The notes under the pieces are model-generated. The model did no database searches. It saw only the letters and a program-made list of their open reading frames with translations, and had not been told where the DNA came from. Positions 24,842 to 33,542 of a DNA stretch of 51,229 nt are shown piece by piece. The stretch is from Candidatus Rokuibacteriota bacterium (lineage in GTDB: Bacteria > Methylomirabilota > Methylomirabilia > Rokubacteriales > CSP1-6). The stretch's first letter is position 1. Every line of letters begins with the position of its first letter. The translations under genes and the position numbers were made by a program. The stretch lies in contig JAUSJX010000004.1 of the NCBI GenBank assembly GCA_030647435.1, forward strand, positions 1 to 51,229. Reading direction: 5' to 3'.

Positions 24842-25642
24842 CTACAGCGCGACCTCGAGCGTTGCCTCGCCGAGGCCGTCGATGGCGAAGCGCACGCGGT
24901 CGCCGGGCGCCGGGAACTTGGTGGTAATGCTGCTGCCCGTCATCACGATCATCCCGCGATGGAGCATGCGGCCGTGGCGGTTGAGGAGATTCGCCAGCCA
25001 CGCCACGGCTTCGAGGGGGTGGCCGAGCGCATCGCCGGTTTTGCCCTGGCCCCCGGGCTGATCGTTGATCCAGCAGCGTGTCACCGCGCCCTCGAGGTCG
25101 ACGCCGCGCCACTCCGTCACCGGCGCCCCGAGGACGACCCCGCCGTTCCAGGTGTTCTGGGCCACGAGGGTGAAGGCGTCGAGCGTCTTGTAGTCGGCGC
25201 CGCCGTCCTCGACCAGCTCGAAGGCAGGCAGGCACGCGGCGACCCGGCCGGCCACGGACGCGCGCGTCCAGGGCGAGCCGCTCGCCGGCAGATCGTCAGC
25301 GAGACGGACCGCCACCTCGAACTCGACGCCCAGGTGGTGATACGCGGTTAGTTCGATCCGGGCCGGCGAGGGATGCACGACCTTCGAGAAGATGGCGCCG
25401 GCGGCGGGCTGGTCCACCCCGGTCATCTGCTGCATCGCCTTCGAGGTCAGCGCGATCTTCCAGCCGGCGATCTCGCCCCGCCCGGCCTCGGCCATGAGCC
25501 GGTGGAGCGCGTCCTGGATGTGATAGGCATCGTCGAGCGGCGCCGCCCGGAGGGCGGGGTCGAGCGGGCGGTACCGTGTGCGCGACTGGTGCACCTCCAA
25601 GAAGGCACGGGCGGTAGCGTCGATCGTCTCAGGCGTCAGCAT
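24842..25642 (-). CDS. 2-keto-4-pentenoate hydratase-like (FAH superfamily) protein
   Basis: This 266-residue protein is of the MhpD/HpcG type, which adds water to 2-hydroxydienoates during meta-cleavage of aromatics. Typical features are IAGWKIALTSKAMQQMTGVD near 57-76, the metal-binding GVEFEVAVRL near 105-114, and WNGGVVLGAPVTEWRGVDL near 164-182. The last is followed by GDALGHPLEAVAWLANLL. FAH-type metal ligands (Glu, Glu, and a Lys/Asp) are present. Its neighbours are an amidohydrolase-fold protein upstream (16 nt) and an SDR downstream. This makes a ring-fission pathway plausible, though no ring-cleaving dioxygenase is next to it. Confidence 0.88.
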   Translation of the reverse strand: MLTPETIDATARAFLEVHQSRTRYRPLDPALRAAPLDDAYHIQDALHRLMAEAGRGEIAGWKIALTSKAMQQMTGVDQPAAGAIFSKVVHPSPARIELTAYHHLGVEFEVAVRLADDLPASGSPWTRASVAGRVAACLPAFELVEDGGADYKTLDAFTLVAQNTWNGGVVLGAPVTEWRGVDLEGAVTRCWINDQPGGQGKTGDALGHPLEAVAWLANLLNRHGRMLHRGMIVMTGSSITTKFPAPGDRVRFAIDGLGEATLEVAL

Positions 25643-25658
25643 CTGTTTCCTCCAATGT

Positions 25659-26564
25659 CTACTCGAGCCCGAACACCCGGGCGGCGTTGCCGTAGAGCCA
25701 CTTCTCCTTGACGGAGTCCTTGAGCGGCAGCTCGAGGTACTCCCGGATCAGCGTCTCGTGCGGCTGCCCGACGAGGTCCGCCGAGAGCCCGACCAGGACC
25801 TTGTCCTGGATGAGCGTGTTGCCAAACTGCATCAGCATCTCCCATCCCGAGCCGGGCTGGCCGAGGTACTTGGCGCGGTGGGCGGAGGTGTCGAGGTAGA
25901 GCTTCGGATGGCGACGGACCAGCGCGACCATCTCGTTCACCCACGGCCAGCCCCCGAGGCCGCCGATGATCGTCAGCTCGGGGAAGTCGATGGCCACCTG
26001 GTCGAGGTGCCTCGGGTGGCCGAGATCGTACGGCCGGTCGGTCGCGTAGTTCATGGAAGAATAGACGCGCACGGGGATGTCCAGCTCGGCGGCCTTGGTG
26101 TAGAGCGGGTAGAACCGCCGATCGCTGGCCGGGATGCCGTCCACGAGGGCCGAGACCCCGAGGGCCCGGAAGCCCTGCTCGCGCACCCGGCGCTCCAGCT
26201 CGCGGACGCCGCGCATGCGGTCGTACGCGCTGATGCGGGCGAGGCCGATGAAGCGGTCCGGGTAGTCGCGCAGCAGCTCGGCCGCTTCGTCGTTGGTCGT
26301 CCCGAAGGGTACGGCCCGCACGATGCCGGCGCGCTCGAGCAGCTCGACGTAGACGGAGAGCTCTGTCGCCGGCCGCGCGTCGCCGCCGTCCCGGCGCGAG
26401 CGGAAGATGCGCCCGTAGTTGGCCATGCCGTAGCCGGCCGGTCGTTCGGCCCCCGACGTGCCCGATGTCGCGCTCGGTGCCGCCGTCGGTGGGCCGGCTG
26501 CGGGAGCCGCGCCGTCAGCGGCCGCGCGTTTCGGGACGCTGCACTCCATGTCGATCACTCGCAT
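25659..26564 (-). CDS. Amidohydrolase-2-like protein with missing metal ligands
   Basis: This 301-residue TIM-barrel protein is of the ACMSD/amidohydrolase_2 type, with conserved blocks YPDRFIGLARI, LGVSALVDG, RHLDQVAIDFPELTIIGG, PWVNEM and KLYLDTSA. The N-terminal HxH or ExH metal motif reads DMECS instead. The His expected in the strand-5 position is replaced in YSSMN, and the usual GHxG reads GGLGGWPW. An Asp remains in LSADL near the end. An Ala/Pro/Ser-rich insertion lies at about 12-45. The start at 26564 fits GGAGGA at 26573-26578. It is the first gene of the amidohydrolase/hydratase/SDR operon. Confidence 0.82.
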   Translation of the reverse strand: MRVIDMECSVPKRAAADGAAPAAGPPTAAPSATSGTSGAERPAGYGMANYGRIFRSRRDGGDARPATELSVYVELLERAGIVRAVPFGTTNDEAAELLRDYPDRFIGLARISAYDRMRGVRELERRVREQGFRALGVSALVDGIPASDRRFYPLYTKAAELDIPVRVYSSMNYATDRPYDLGHPRHLDQVAIDFPELTIIGGLGGWPWVNEMVALVRRHPKLYLDTSAHRAKYLGQPGSGWEMLMQFGNTLIQDKVLVGLSADLVGQPHETLIREYLELPLKDSVKEKWLYGNAARVFGLE

Positions 26565-26663
26565 GAGCATCTCCTCCCAGGGGATTCTAACCGAGAGAGG
26601 AGGCCCCCAAACGGTGCTATCGTGGCACGGCAATCGCGGTGACCACACCTCGGGAGGATGACG

Positions 26664-27416
26664 ATGCCGGTATTCACGCGTCCTGATGCCGAAATCCACT
26701 ACGAAGTCCACGGGTCTGGCTATCCGCTGCTGCTCTTTGCGCCGGGCGGCCTGCGCTCGCAGCTCGAGTTCTGGCGCCACAGCCCGGGCAATCCCGATGC
26801 CCCGCCGCCGTGGATGAATCCCATGGTCGATCTTGCCGGCCGGTTCACCGTGATCGGCATGGATCAGCGCAACGCGGGCAGCTCGCGCGGGACGGTGACG
26901 GCGACCCACGGCTGGCACACGTACGCCGGCGATCACCTGGCGTTGATGGACCATCTCGGCCATCGCCGCTTCCACGTCATGGGCGGATGCATCGGTGCCA
27001 CCTTCTGCCTGACGCTGTGCGAGATGGCGCCCGAGCGAATCACCGCCGCCGTGCTCCAGAACCCGATCGGCCTGCACGAGAACCGGGACACTTGGGACGA
27101 CGGTGTCCGCGGCTTTGCCAAGACCATGCTGGCGCGCGATCCCACGCTGACCGAGGACACCATTCAGAAGTTCGGTCACAACATGTTCGGCGGCGACTTC
27201 GTCTTCTCGGTGAGCCGGGAGTTCGTCCGTCGCTGCCGCACGCCGCTCCTGCTGCAGCCCGGCGTCGACAAGCCGCACCCGGCCGAGACCAGCGCCGAGA
27301 TCGCCCGATTAGCCCCCAATCTCGAGATTCAGAAGGACTGGCGTGGCCCGACGCATCTCACCGAGTCGATCCGCTGGGTCACCGACTTCCTGACCCGAAA
27401 CATGCCTAAAGCATGA
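26664..27416 (+). CDS. Alpha/beta hydrolase with Cys nucleophile
   Basis: This 250-residue alpha/beta hydrolase has an oxyanion-hole loop near FAPGGLRS (residues 26-33). The nucleophile elbow reads GGCIG at residues 107-111, so Cys109 replaces the usual Ser. GMDQRNAGSS precedes the elbow. Near the end, GVDKPHP and PTHLTE contain candidate Asp and His of the triad. Cys nucleophiles are known in dienelactone hydrolases and some others. The start at ATG 26664 is favoured because GGGAGG lies 6 nt upstream; the ATG at 26658 is too close to it. The stop overlaps the next gene's ATG (ATGA). Confidence 0.85.
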   Translation: MPVFTRPDAEIHYEVHGSGYPLLLFAPGGLRSQLEFWRHSPGNPDAPPPWMNPMVDLAGRFTVIGMDQRNAGSSRGTVTATHGWHTYAGDHLALMDHLGHRRFHVMGGCIGATFCLTLCEMAPERITAAVLQNPIGLHENRDTWDDGVRGFAKTMLARDPTLTEDTIQKFGHNMFGGDFVFSVSREFVRRCRTPLLLQPGVDKPHPAETSAEIARLAPNLEIQKDWRGPTHLTESIRWVTDFLTRNMPKA

Positions 27417-28753
27417 ACGACGCCCTGACCGGCCAGACCGTCGAGCTGCTGCAGCAGATGATCCGCAACCAGTGCGTGAACGACGGCAGCGTCGCATCCG
27501 GCCAGGAGGTGCGCACCACCGACCTGCTTCGCACGTACCTCGAAGGCAGCGGCCTCGACCTCGAGGTCTACGAGCCTGACGGAGCGCCGGGCCGCAAGAG
27601 CCTCGTCGCCCGCATCGAGGGGACTGATCCGGCCGCGCCGACTCTCTGCCTGATGGGGCACACCGATGTCGTGCCCGTGACGCCCGCGACCTGGACGCGG
27701 GATCCCTTCGGGGGCGAGCTGGTGAACGGCGAGGTGTGGGGGCGCGGCGCGATCGACATGCTGAACCTTACCGCTTCCCAGGCCGTCGCCCTCAAAGCGC
27801 TGGCCCGGCGCGGGTGGCGGCCGCGCGGCACGCTGGTCTATCTGGCGTGCGCCGACGAGGAGGCCGGCGGCGCGCTCGGCGCCGGGCACGTGTGCAAGCG
27901 TCACTGGGATGCGCTCCGGGCGGACTACCTGTTGACCGAGAACGGCGGGACCGTCAGCTCGCACGGCGACGAGCTGAACGTCACCGTGCACGTCGGCGAG
28001 AAGGGCGTGGCGTGGCGCCGGCTGCGCGTCAAGGGCACGCCCGGACACGGCTCGATGCCGTACGGTGCGGACAACGCGCTCGTCAAGGCAGCGCACGTGG
28101 TCAGCCGCCTGGCGGACTACCGCCCGGCGCCGTACGTGGACGATCTGTGGACCGCCTTCGTCGCCTCGCTCAGCCTCGACCCGGCTTTGAAGGCCGCCCT
28201 GGTCGATCCCTCTCGCGTGGACGAGACCATCGCCAAGCTCTCCCCGGACATGGCGAAATTCGCGTGGTCGGCCACGCACACCACGTTTTCGCCGAACATG
28301 TGCCGCGCCGGCGTGAAGACCAACGTCATCCCCGACGTCGTCGACATCGAGGTCGATATCCGCACCATACCCGGCGACAACGAGGACGAGGTGCGCCGGC
28401 ACATCGACAAAGCCCTCGGCGACCTGTCGGAAGAGGTGAAGATCGAGAAGCTCTTCTCCAAGCAGGCATCCGTGTCGCCCACGGGGACACCGCTCTGGGA
28501 CGTCCTGGGTCGGGTCGTCGACGGGCATTACCCGGGCGCGAAGCTCCTGCCGCGCATGATCGTCGGGTTCACGGACGCGCCCTACTTCCGCGAGCACGGC
28601 GCGGTCGCCTACGGCTTCGGCCTGTTCTCGCGGGCCTTGACGGCCGAGGCGATGTCGAGCCGCTTCCACGGCAACGACGAGCGTGTCGATGTGGAATCGC
28701 TGGCGCTCACCACGCAGGCCTGGCTCGACACCTGCGAGCTGTTCCTCGGGTAG
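27413..28753 (+). CDS. M20 family metallopeptidase (ArgE/DapE/ACY1-like)
   Basis: This 446-residue di-zinc peptidase or deacylase has ligand and catalytic residues in MGHTDVVPV (His83, Asp85), GRGAIDMLN (Asp115), CADEEAGG (Glu149/Glu150) and a C-terminal His in YGFGLFSR and FHGNDERVDV. The middle dimerisation domain spans about 195-330. Members remove acyl or amino-acid groups from N-acylated substrates. It is translationally coupled to the Cys-nucleophile hydrolase, so the two may act on one compound. It ends 338 nt before a convergent regulator gene. Confidence 0.9.
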   Translation: MNDALTGQTVELLQQMIRNQCVNDGSVASGQEVRTTDLLRTYLEGSGLDLEVYEPDGAPGRKSLVARIEGTDPAAPTLCLMGHTDVVPVTPATWTRDPFGGELVNGEVWGRGAIDMLNLTASQAVALKALARRGWRPRGTLVYLACADEEAGGALGAGHVCKRHWDALRADYLLTENGGTVSSHGDELNVTVHVGEKGVAWRRLRVKGTPGHGSMPYGADNALVKAAHVVSRLADYRPAPYVDDLWTAFVASLSLDPALKAALVDPSRVDETIAKLSPDMAKFAWSATHTTFSPNMCRAGVKTNVIPDVVDIEVDIRTIPGDNEDEVRRHIDKALGDLSEEVKIEKLFSKQASVSPTGTPLWDVLGRVVDGHYPGAKLLPRMIVGFTDAPYFREHGAVAYGFGLFSRALTAEAMSSRFHGNDERVDVESLALTTQAWLDTCELFLG

Positions 28754-29090
28754 TCCCTGACGCCCGGACGTTAAAGGGAGCCACTCTGATAGCCGCACGA
28801 GGGCTATTGAGGCGTTGATCGGCCGTCAGCCGAGATCGACCCCGAAGGTCAGTCGGTTCGACGTCGGTGGTTACGGCCCCCCGCAACCAAACAACCAAGG
28901 GGTTAGCGACTGATCGCTAACCCTTTGGTTGTCTCTGCTAACGGATTGCTAACTGGTGATGCGGTTGGATCGAGTTGGCAAGACGTGATCGTCGTTCAAA
29001 TCGACCGTTCCAACGAGGAGCCGATTGGCCTCCGCCGACCCGCCCAGACGGGGATGGCGCCTCAACGAGCGGCCTCTGTGCAGTGCGTTC
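28754..29090. other. Intergenic region between convergent genes
   Basis: No gene could be supported in this gap. It contains the strong hairpin at 28891-28932 and short repeats of the string gctaac near 28915-28952. There are no typical terminator T-runs. A sequence at 28850-28880 resembling a tRNA T-loop (GGTTCGA) has no matching stems. Confidence 0.5.
28891..28932. repeat. 19-bp inverted repeat, possible bidirectional terminator
   Basis: The arms 28891-28909 (acaaccaaggggttagcga) and 28914-28932 (tcgctaaccctttggttgt) are complementary over 19 bp with a single G-T wobble, and they enclose a 4-nt loop (CTGA). The position is between two convergent genes. It could end transcription from both sides without a T-run, or be an attachment or regulatory site. 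Its AT-content is higher than that of its surroundings. Confidence 0.6.
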
Positions 29091-31796
29091 TCACATTGCG
29101 GGAAGATCGGTGAACTGCTCGCGCGCACGGGCGATCGCCTGCTCGAGCGTCATCGCCGCGCCCTCCGACCAGACCGCGTCGGCGGTCGCCGCGTCGAGTT
29201 GCGCGCGCGCTGCGACGACGGCGCGGTCGAAGGTGCCGCGGTCGCTGGCCGAGCACCCGAGACTGTGCGCGCGGCGCCGCGCATCGGCCGCAGCCAGCAA
29301 GCTCAGCGCGGCCGGCGCCCGGCCGCGCGCGGCGACCGCCCCGGCCAGGTTCTCCAGGCTCGTGGCGATGCCCGGCTCGTCGTGCGTCTCCGCGTACAGC
29401 GCCAGGCTGTCCTGGAAGAAGCGCGCGGCTCGCGCCACGTCACCGTGCGCCAAGGCCGCCCCGCCGAGCTGATTGAGCCGCGGTGCAAGCTCGTCCTTGG
29501 CGTCCTTCTCGCGCAGCAAGCCCAGGCCCTGGTCGCCGACCGTCCGCGCGTGCTCGTGGTCGCCTGCCTCGTGCGAGGCCAGGGCGAAACCGATCAATGA
29601 CTTCGCCAGGCAGAACCCGTCGTTCATCTCACGGAACCGAGCCACGCTGGCCTCGTAAAAGTTCCGCGCCCGCGCGTGGTCCCGCCGGTGGTGCGCGACG
29701 CCGCCGAGGCTCCGGAGCGCAGTCGCGATGGCGTGGTTATCATCGAGCTCCTCGGCCAGCCGGAGGCTCTTGCTGTACAGGGCTTCCGCCGGACCGAAAT
29801 CGCCCTCCGCCGTGAGGACGCCTCCCAGGTTGTCGAGCGCATGCGACAGGCCCCGCCTGTCTTCGATCGCTTCGAAGAGGGGCACGCTCTCCTCGAGTAG
29901 CGACCGCGCGCTGGCGAGGTCCCCGTCGGCGCTGACCATCTCGGCCAGGTTGTTCAGCGCGTGCGCGGTGCCGCGCTGGTCGGCGAGCTCCCGAAACAAT
30001 GCGAGACTCTCCGCCACGAGCGCCTTGCCTCGCGCGCGGTCGCCGAGGGTACGCGTGGTGTCGCCGAGGTGGTCGAGCGCTTCCGCGATCCCGCGTTTAT
30101 CACCCAGCTCACGCCACACCGCGAGCCCCTGGGTTTGGAGATCGATCGTTTTCGCGAACTCGCTCCAACGCGCCCGCAGGTGGGCCGCCCCGTCGAACAC
30201 CCTGGCGAGCGCGCGCCGACTCACGGGCGTGACGGCGGAAGCCGGCAAGTCGTGGGCGCGCGCCAGCAGCTCATCGAGCCACTCGCGTCCCTCGCGCAGG
30301 TATCCGTGCGTGTCCCAGAACATCCACAGCGCGCTCCCGAGACGGAGCGCCGGCTCCGTCTCTTCGCGATCGAGGGACCAGCGCAACGCCGCCCGCAGGT
30401 TATCGTGGTCCGCCTCGAGCCGCTTCAGCCAAGAGACCTGCTCGGAGCCCCGCAAGCGGGGCTCCGCATCCTCCGCGAAGCCGAGATAGAAGTCGCGATG
30501 ATGATCGCGCACGACCTGGCCTTCGGCCGTCTCCATGAGCTTCTCGAGGCCGTATTGTCGGATGGTCTCGAGCAAGCGATAGCGTGGGTCGCTGCCCTGG
30601 CCGTCTGTCAGGCAGAGCGACTTATCCACCAACCGACCGAGCAAATCGACAATGTCGTAGCGGTCGACACCATCGCCCACGCACACAGCCGCCGCCGCTT
30701 CCAGTGTCCAGCCACCGACGAACACCGACACGCGCCGGAACAGCCCGCGCTCGGCCTCAGAGAGCAGGCCGTAGCTCCAGTCGATCAGGCCACGCAGCGT
30801 CTGGTGCCGCGGCAGCGCGGTGCGACTGCCCCCCGTCAACAGACGGAAGCGCTCGTCCAGATGCGCGGTGATCTGTTGGACGGACAGTGTGCGTACGCGC
30901 GCCGCCGCCAGCTCGAGTGCGAGGGGAATGCCGTCCAGCCGCTGACAGATCTGCACCACAGCGGGCGCGGTGCCATCCGTGAGAGTGAAGTCGAGCTTCA
31001 CGGCGGCGGCGCGGTCGACGAAAAGCCGGATCGCCTCATACTCCGTGAGGCGCTCGAGTGGTGGCAAGTGACCCGAGTCGGGTAGGGATAGGGGTGGGAC
31101 GCGGAAGGTGACCTCGCCCGTCAGGCCGAGCGCCTCGCGGCTGGTTGACAGGATCTTCACTTCCGGGCAGCCGCGCAGCAGCGCGTCCGAGAGGCGGGCG
31201 CACGCGTCGATCAGGTGCTCGCAGTTGTCGAAGAGCAACAGCACGCGCTTCGGACGGAGATGGTCGACCAGCGTCGTGACCAGCGGGCGGCCGCCCGCCT
31301 CCTCGCGCGCGCCGAGCGTCGTGGCGAGGACCTGGGGCACGAGCGCAGGGTCGGCCTGCGGCGCGAACTCGACCAGCCACACGCCGTCGGGATACTCGTC
31401 CAAGAGGCTGGCGGCGATCTCCAGGGAGAGGCGCGTCTTGCCGCTGCCGCCGGGCCCCGTGACCGTGAGCAGATGCGTCTCAGCCAGCAAGCGCTTCGCC
31501 TCCGCGATCACGCGTTCACGCCCGATGAAGGTCGTGAGCTGTCTCGGCAGGTTGTTGGGGACCACCTCCAGCGACGTGAGCGCGGGAAACGTGTCCGGCA
31601 GATCCTGCGCGACCACTTGGTAGATGTGCTCCGCGCGCGCGAGATCGCGCAGGCGATGAAGGCCGAGATCGCGCAGCTCCACGAGGGATGCCGGGTCGTT
31701 ACGGACGAGCTCCTGCGTGGCGCTCGATAGGAGGATCTGCCCGCCGTGCGCGACGGACAGCACCCGCGCCGTGTGGCTGAGGGTGAGCCCGGACAC
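29091..31796 (-). CDS. ATPase-TPR portion of a split cyclase-type regulator
   Basis: This 901-residue frame carries the bulk of a MalT/AfsR-like STAND regulator. It starts inside the cyclase domain (GLTLSHTARVLSVAHGGQI). It then has an NB-ARC-like ATPase with Walker A GPGGSGKT at 114-121 and Walker B-like RVLLLFDNCEH near 178-188. The winged-helix-like region follows at about 300-420. The C-terminal half holds many TPR-type repeats, including LGDTTRTLGDRARGKALVAE, LNNLAEMVSADGDLASARSL and LDNLGGVLTAEGDFGPAEAL. No DNA-binding domain is visible at the end. The ATG/GTG at 31796 is probably not a true start; the domain continues in another frame upstream. Confidence 0.8.
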   Translation of the reverse strand: MSGLTLSHTARVLSVAHGGQILLSSATQELVRNDPASLVELRDLGLHRLRDLARAEHIYQVVAQDLPDTFPALTSLEVVPNNLPRQLTTFIGRERVIAEAKRLLAETHLLTVTGPGGSGKTRLSLEIAASLLDEYPDGVWLVEFAPQADPALVPQVLATTLGAREEAGGRPLVTTLVDHLRPKRVLLLFDNCEHLIDACARLSDALLRGCPEVKILSTSREALGLTGEVTFRVPPLSLPDSGHLPPLERLTEYEAIRLFVDRAAAVKLDFTLTDGTAPAVVQICQRLDGIPLALELAAARVRTLSVQQITAHLDERFRLLTGGSRTALPRHQTLRGLIDWSYGLLSEAERGLFRRVSVFVGGWTLEAAAAVCVGDGVDRYDIVDLLGRLVDKSLCLTDGQGSDPRYRLLETIRQYGLEKLMETAEGQVVRDHHRDFYLGFAEDAEPRLRGSEQVSWLKRLEADHDNLRAALRWSLDREETEPALRLGSALWMFWDTHGYLREGREWLDELLARAHDLPASAVTPVSRRALARVFDGAAHLRARWSEFAKTIDLQTQGLAVWRELGDKRGIAEALDHLGDTTRTLGDRARGKALVAESLALFRELADQRGTAHALNNLAEMVSADGDLASARSLLEESVPLFEAIEDRRGLSHALDNLGGVLTAEGDFGPAEALYSKSLRLAEELDDNHAIATALRSLGGVAHHRRDHARARNFYEASVARFREMNDGFCLAKSLIGFALASHEAGDHEHARTVGDQGLGLLREKDAKDELAPRLNQLGGAALAHGDVARAARFFQDSLALYAETHDEPGIATSLENLAGAVAARGRAPAALSLLAAADARRRAHSLGCSASDRGTFDRAVVAARAQLDAATADAVWSEGAAMTLEQAIARAREQFTDLPAM

Positions 31797-32143
31797 ACAT
31801 ACTCGCCGGGCTTGTGCTCACCCGCATGGAGGTCGGCCGTGCCCGTATGCAGGGCCATGCGGACCCGGATCGGGCCCGTCTCGCCCCACAGCTCGGCAGC
31901 GAGCGCGCGCTGCGCGGCGAGCGCGGCCGCCACACCCTCCGATGCGGTGTGGAAGGCGGCGCAGAACGCGTCCCCGACAATCTGGAAGACGTAGCCGCCG
32001 GTCAACTCGATCGCCTGGTGGAGCAGCCCGTGATGGCGGACCAGGGCGCCCTTCATCGGCTCGGGATGCTGCTGCCAGAGCCTCGTGCTGCCCTCGATGT
32101 CCGTGAAGAGGAAGGTGACCGTGCCTGTGGGAAGAGACGACAT
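31508..32143 (-). CDS. Class III adenylate/guanylate cyclase portion of the split regulator
   Basis: The coding part is residues 1-115, i.e. about 31795-32143; beyond that the frame is out of phase and meaningless. Residues 1-70 show the cyclase homology domain, FLFTDIEGSTRLW with Asp15 and VGDAFCAAF with Asp58, both metal ligands. RVRMALHTGTADLHAGEY follows. The usual LNRAARV is LSHTARV in the other frame, so the ribose-contacting Asn may be lost and cyclase activity is uncertain. The true product would be about 1016 residues. Confidence 0.7.
   Translation of the reverse strand: MSSLPTGTVTFLFTDIEGSTRLWQQHPEPMKGALVRHHGLLHQAIELTGGYVFQIVGDAFCAAFHTASEGVAAALAAQRALAAELWGETGPIRVRMALHTGTADLHAGEHKPGEYVCPGSPSATRRGCCPSRTAGRSSYRAPRRSSSVTTRHPSWSCAISAFIACAISRARSTSTKWSRRICRTRFPRSRRWRWSPTTCRDSSRPSSGVNA
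31793..31799. other. Frameshift at a CA/TG dinucleotide run
   Basis: On the coding (minus) strand TGTGTGT here throws the reading frame from GEYV (cyclase domain) out of phase with GLTLSH. Removing one TG gives GEYVSGLTLSHTARV, the expected sequence. The interval 29091-32143 minus 2 nt is divisible by three (1017 codons including the stop). It could be a slippage mutation, a phase-variable site or an assembly error. Confidence 0.65.
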
Positions 32144-32660
32144 GTTTATGCCCTCGCCCTCCGCGCTATGCGGGTCACTCTATCAGATCGGCGGTTCGCC
32201 CGGGCCTGCCAACGCCCTGGCGTGACGCAGGGGTATCGGCGCGGCCATGGCGCCGGAGTACTCCAGGGCGCGGCCCTTGCCCCGCCCACGTATCGACCTC
32301 GTGACGCCAGCACACCGTGCTGTGACAAGGCAACGAGGCCAGTTTCTCCCCGGCCACACCCACCTGGCACCCGGCATGGCACAGTGCGACGACCTCGAAG
32401 GCGATCAGGGCAGTGCCTTCGCCCTATGACGCTGAGCGAATCTGCGCCGCCGCTGGGGCGTGGGCAAGCAACGGGCGGAAAGGGGCCGTGCCGGAGCCGG
32501 TGGGGAACGGAGGGAATGAAGCCAAGTCTACGTTAGGTCGATCCAGTAGATTTCCGGGGCGTGTAGCATTCTGCATATCCAGCCCCCGCAACCAGCCAAA
32601 ATCCCGGAGCCAAAACGGATCTCGGAGGTTTGGTGTGTCTCGTGGAACGATGTAGATTCG
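32144..32660. other. Intergenic region of about 0.5 kb
   Basis: This lies between the regulator gene and an LLM oxidoreductase gene on the same strand. All frames longer than 60 codons here look random. The stretch near 32470-32520 is purine-rich and faintly resembles group II intron RNA, but no domain V or reverse transcriptase is present, so I make no call. Confidence 0.4.
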
Positions 32661-33542
32661 TCAGGTCTGGAGGTCACCCACCGCCGCGGACAGGGCTTGG
32701 AGCTCGGCGCGCCAGGACGCCGGCGGGGCCACCGGACGCACGACGAACTTGGTGAAGCCGACGCCAATGAAGCGCTCGAGAAGCTGACGCAGAGCTGGCA
32801 ATCCCACCGGCGTGAGCTCGAGGGCTCGGGGGCGGCGGGCGGTCATGATGCGCGCGGTCGCCGGGTCGATGGGCTCGCGAGCGTAGCCGATGCTCATGCC
32901 GAAGTGCTCGGGGCTGATCGAGCGCCCGGCGTTGACCGCCGCTTCGTCGATCACCACGCGCCCCGCCGCCGCCTCTTCCGGCGTGCAGAGCGACGGCAGC
33001 CAGCCGTCGGACAATCGGCCGCAGCGTTCGAGCGCCGCGGGCACCGTGCCGCCCAGCCAGACTTCGAGCGGCTGCTGCACCGGCAGCGGCGAGAGCTTGA
33101 CGTCGTGGAAGCTGCCGGCGGGGCCGTCGTGGCTCACCGTTTCACCGGCCCACAAGCGCCGCAAGAGCGGCAGCGCCTCGTCGATGAACGCGCCGCGGTG
33201 CTTGGGTTCGACGCCGATGGCCTCGCGCTCCGGCGCGTACGTGAGTCCGGGCACCAGCGTTACCAGGAGCCGCCCTCTGCACAGGACGTCGAGGCTCGCG
33301 AGCTGCTTGGCAAGCCGCAGCACGTTGCGTCCCGGCAAGAGCATCGTGGTCCCGAGCTTCACCCTCGGATTGCTCGCCGCCGCCCAGGCGAGGCCCACCA
33401 CGGGATCGATCACGGGGCCGGTCAGCACCTCCGAGAGCCACAGAGAATCGAACCCCAGCTCATCGATCGCCGTCACGAGCTCGGCCAGCGCCTCCGGTGT
33501 AGCGGAAGCTCCTGCGGCGCCCACCCCAATGCGGATCTTCAT
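32661..33542 (-). CDS. LLM-class F420/flavin-dependent oxidoreductase
   Basis: This 293-residue luciferase-like TIM-barrel protein begins MKIRIGVGAAG. It contains LGFDSLWLSEVLTGP near residue 32, NPRVKLGTTMLLPGRNVLRL near 58-77 and CRGRLLVTLVPGL near 88. LPVQQPLEVWLGGTVPAALE lies near 152. Like the gene at 23070-23969 it probably uses F420 or FMN. The substrate is unknown. It is monocistronic as far as can be seen, with a 225-nt divergent region before the HEAT-like gene. Confidence 0.88.
   Translation of the reverse strand: MKIRIGVGAAGASATPEALAELVTAIDELGFDSLWLSEVLTGPVIDPVVGLAWAAASNPRVKLGTTMLLPGRNVLRLAKQLASLDVLCRGRLLVTLVPGLTYAPEREAIGVEPKHRGAFIDEALPLLRRLWAGETVSHDGPAGSFHDVKLSPLPVQQPLEVWLGGTVPAALERCGRLSDGWLPSLCTPEEAAAGRVVIDEAAVNAGRSISPEHFGMSIGYAREPIDPATARIMTARRPRALELTPVGLPALRQLLERFIGVGFTKFVVRPVAPPASWRAELQALSAAVGDLQT

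Noticed and set aside
28840-28890. tRNA-like T-loop (GGTTCGA) in the intergenic gap
   Set aside because: No matching T-stem, anticodon arm or acceptor stem could be drawn on either strand.
32460-32530. Possible second group II intron fragment
   Set aside because: Only vague purine-rich similarity; no domain V, no reverse transcriptase remnant.
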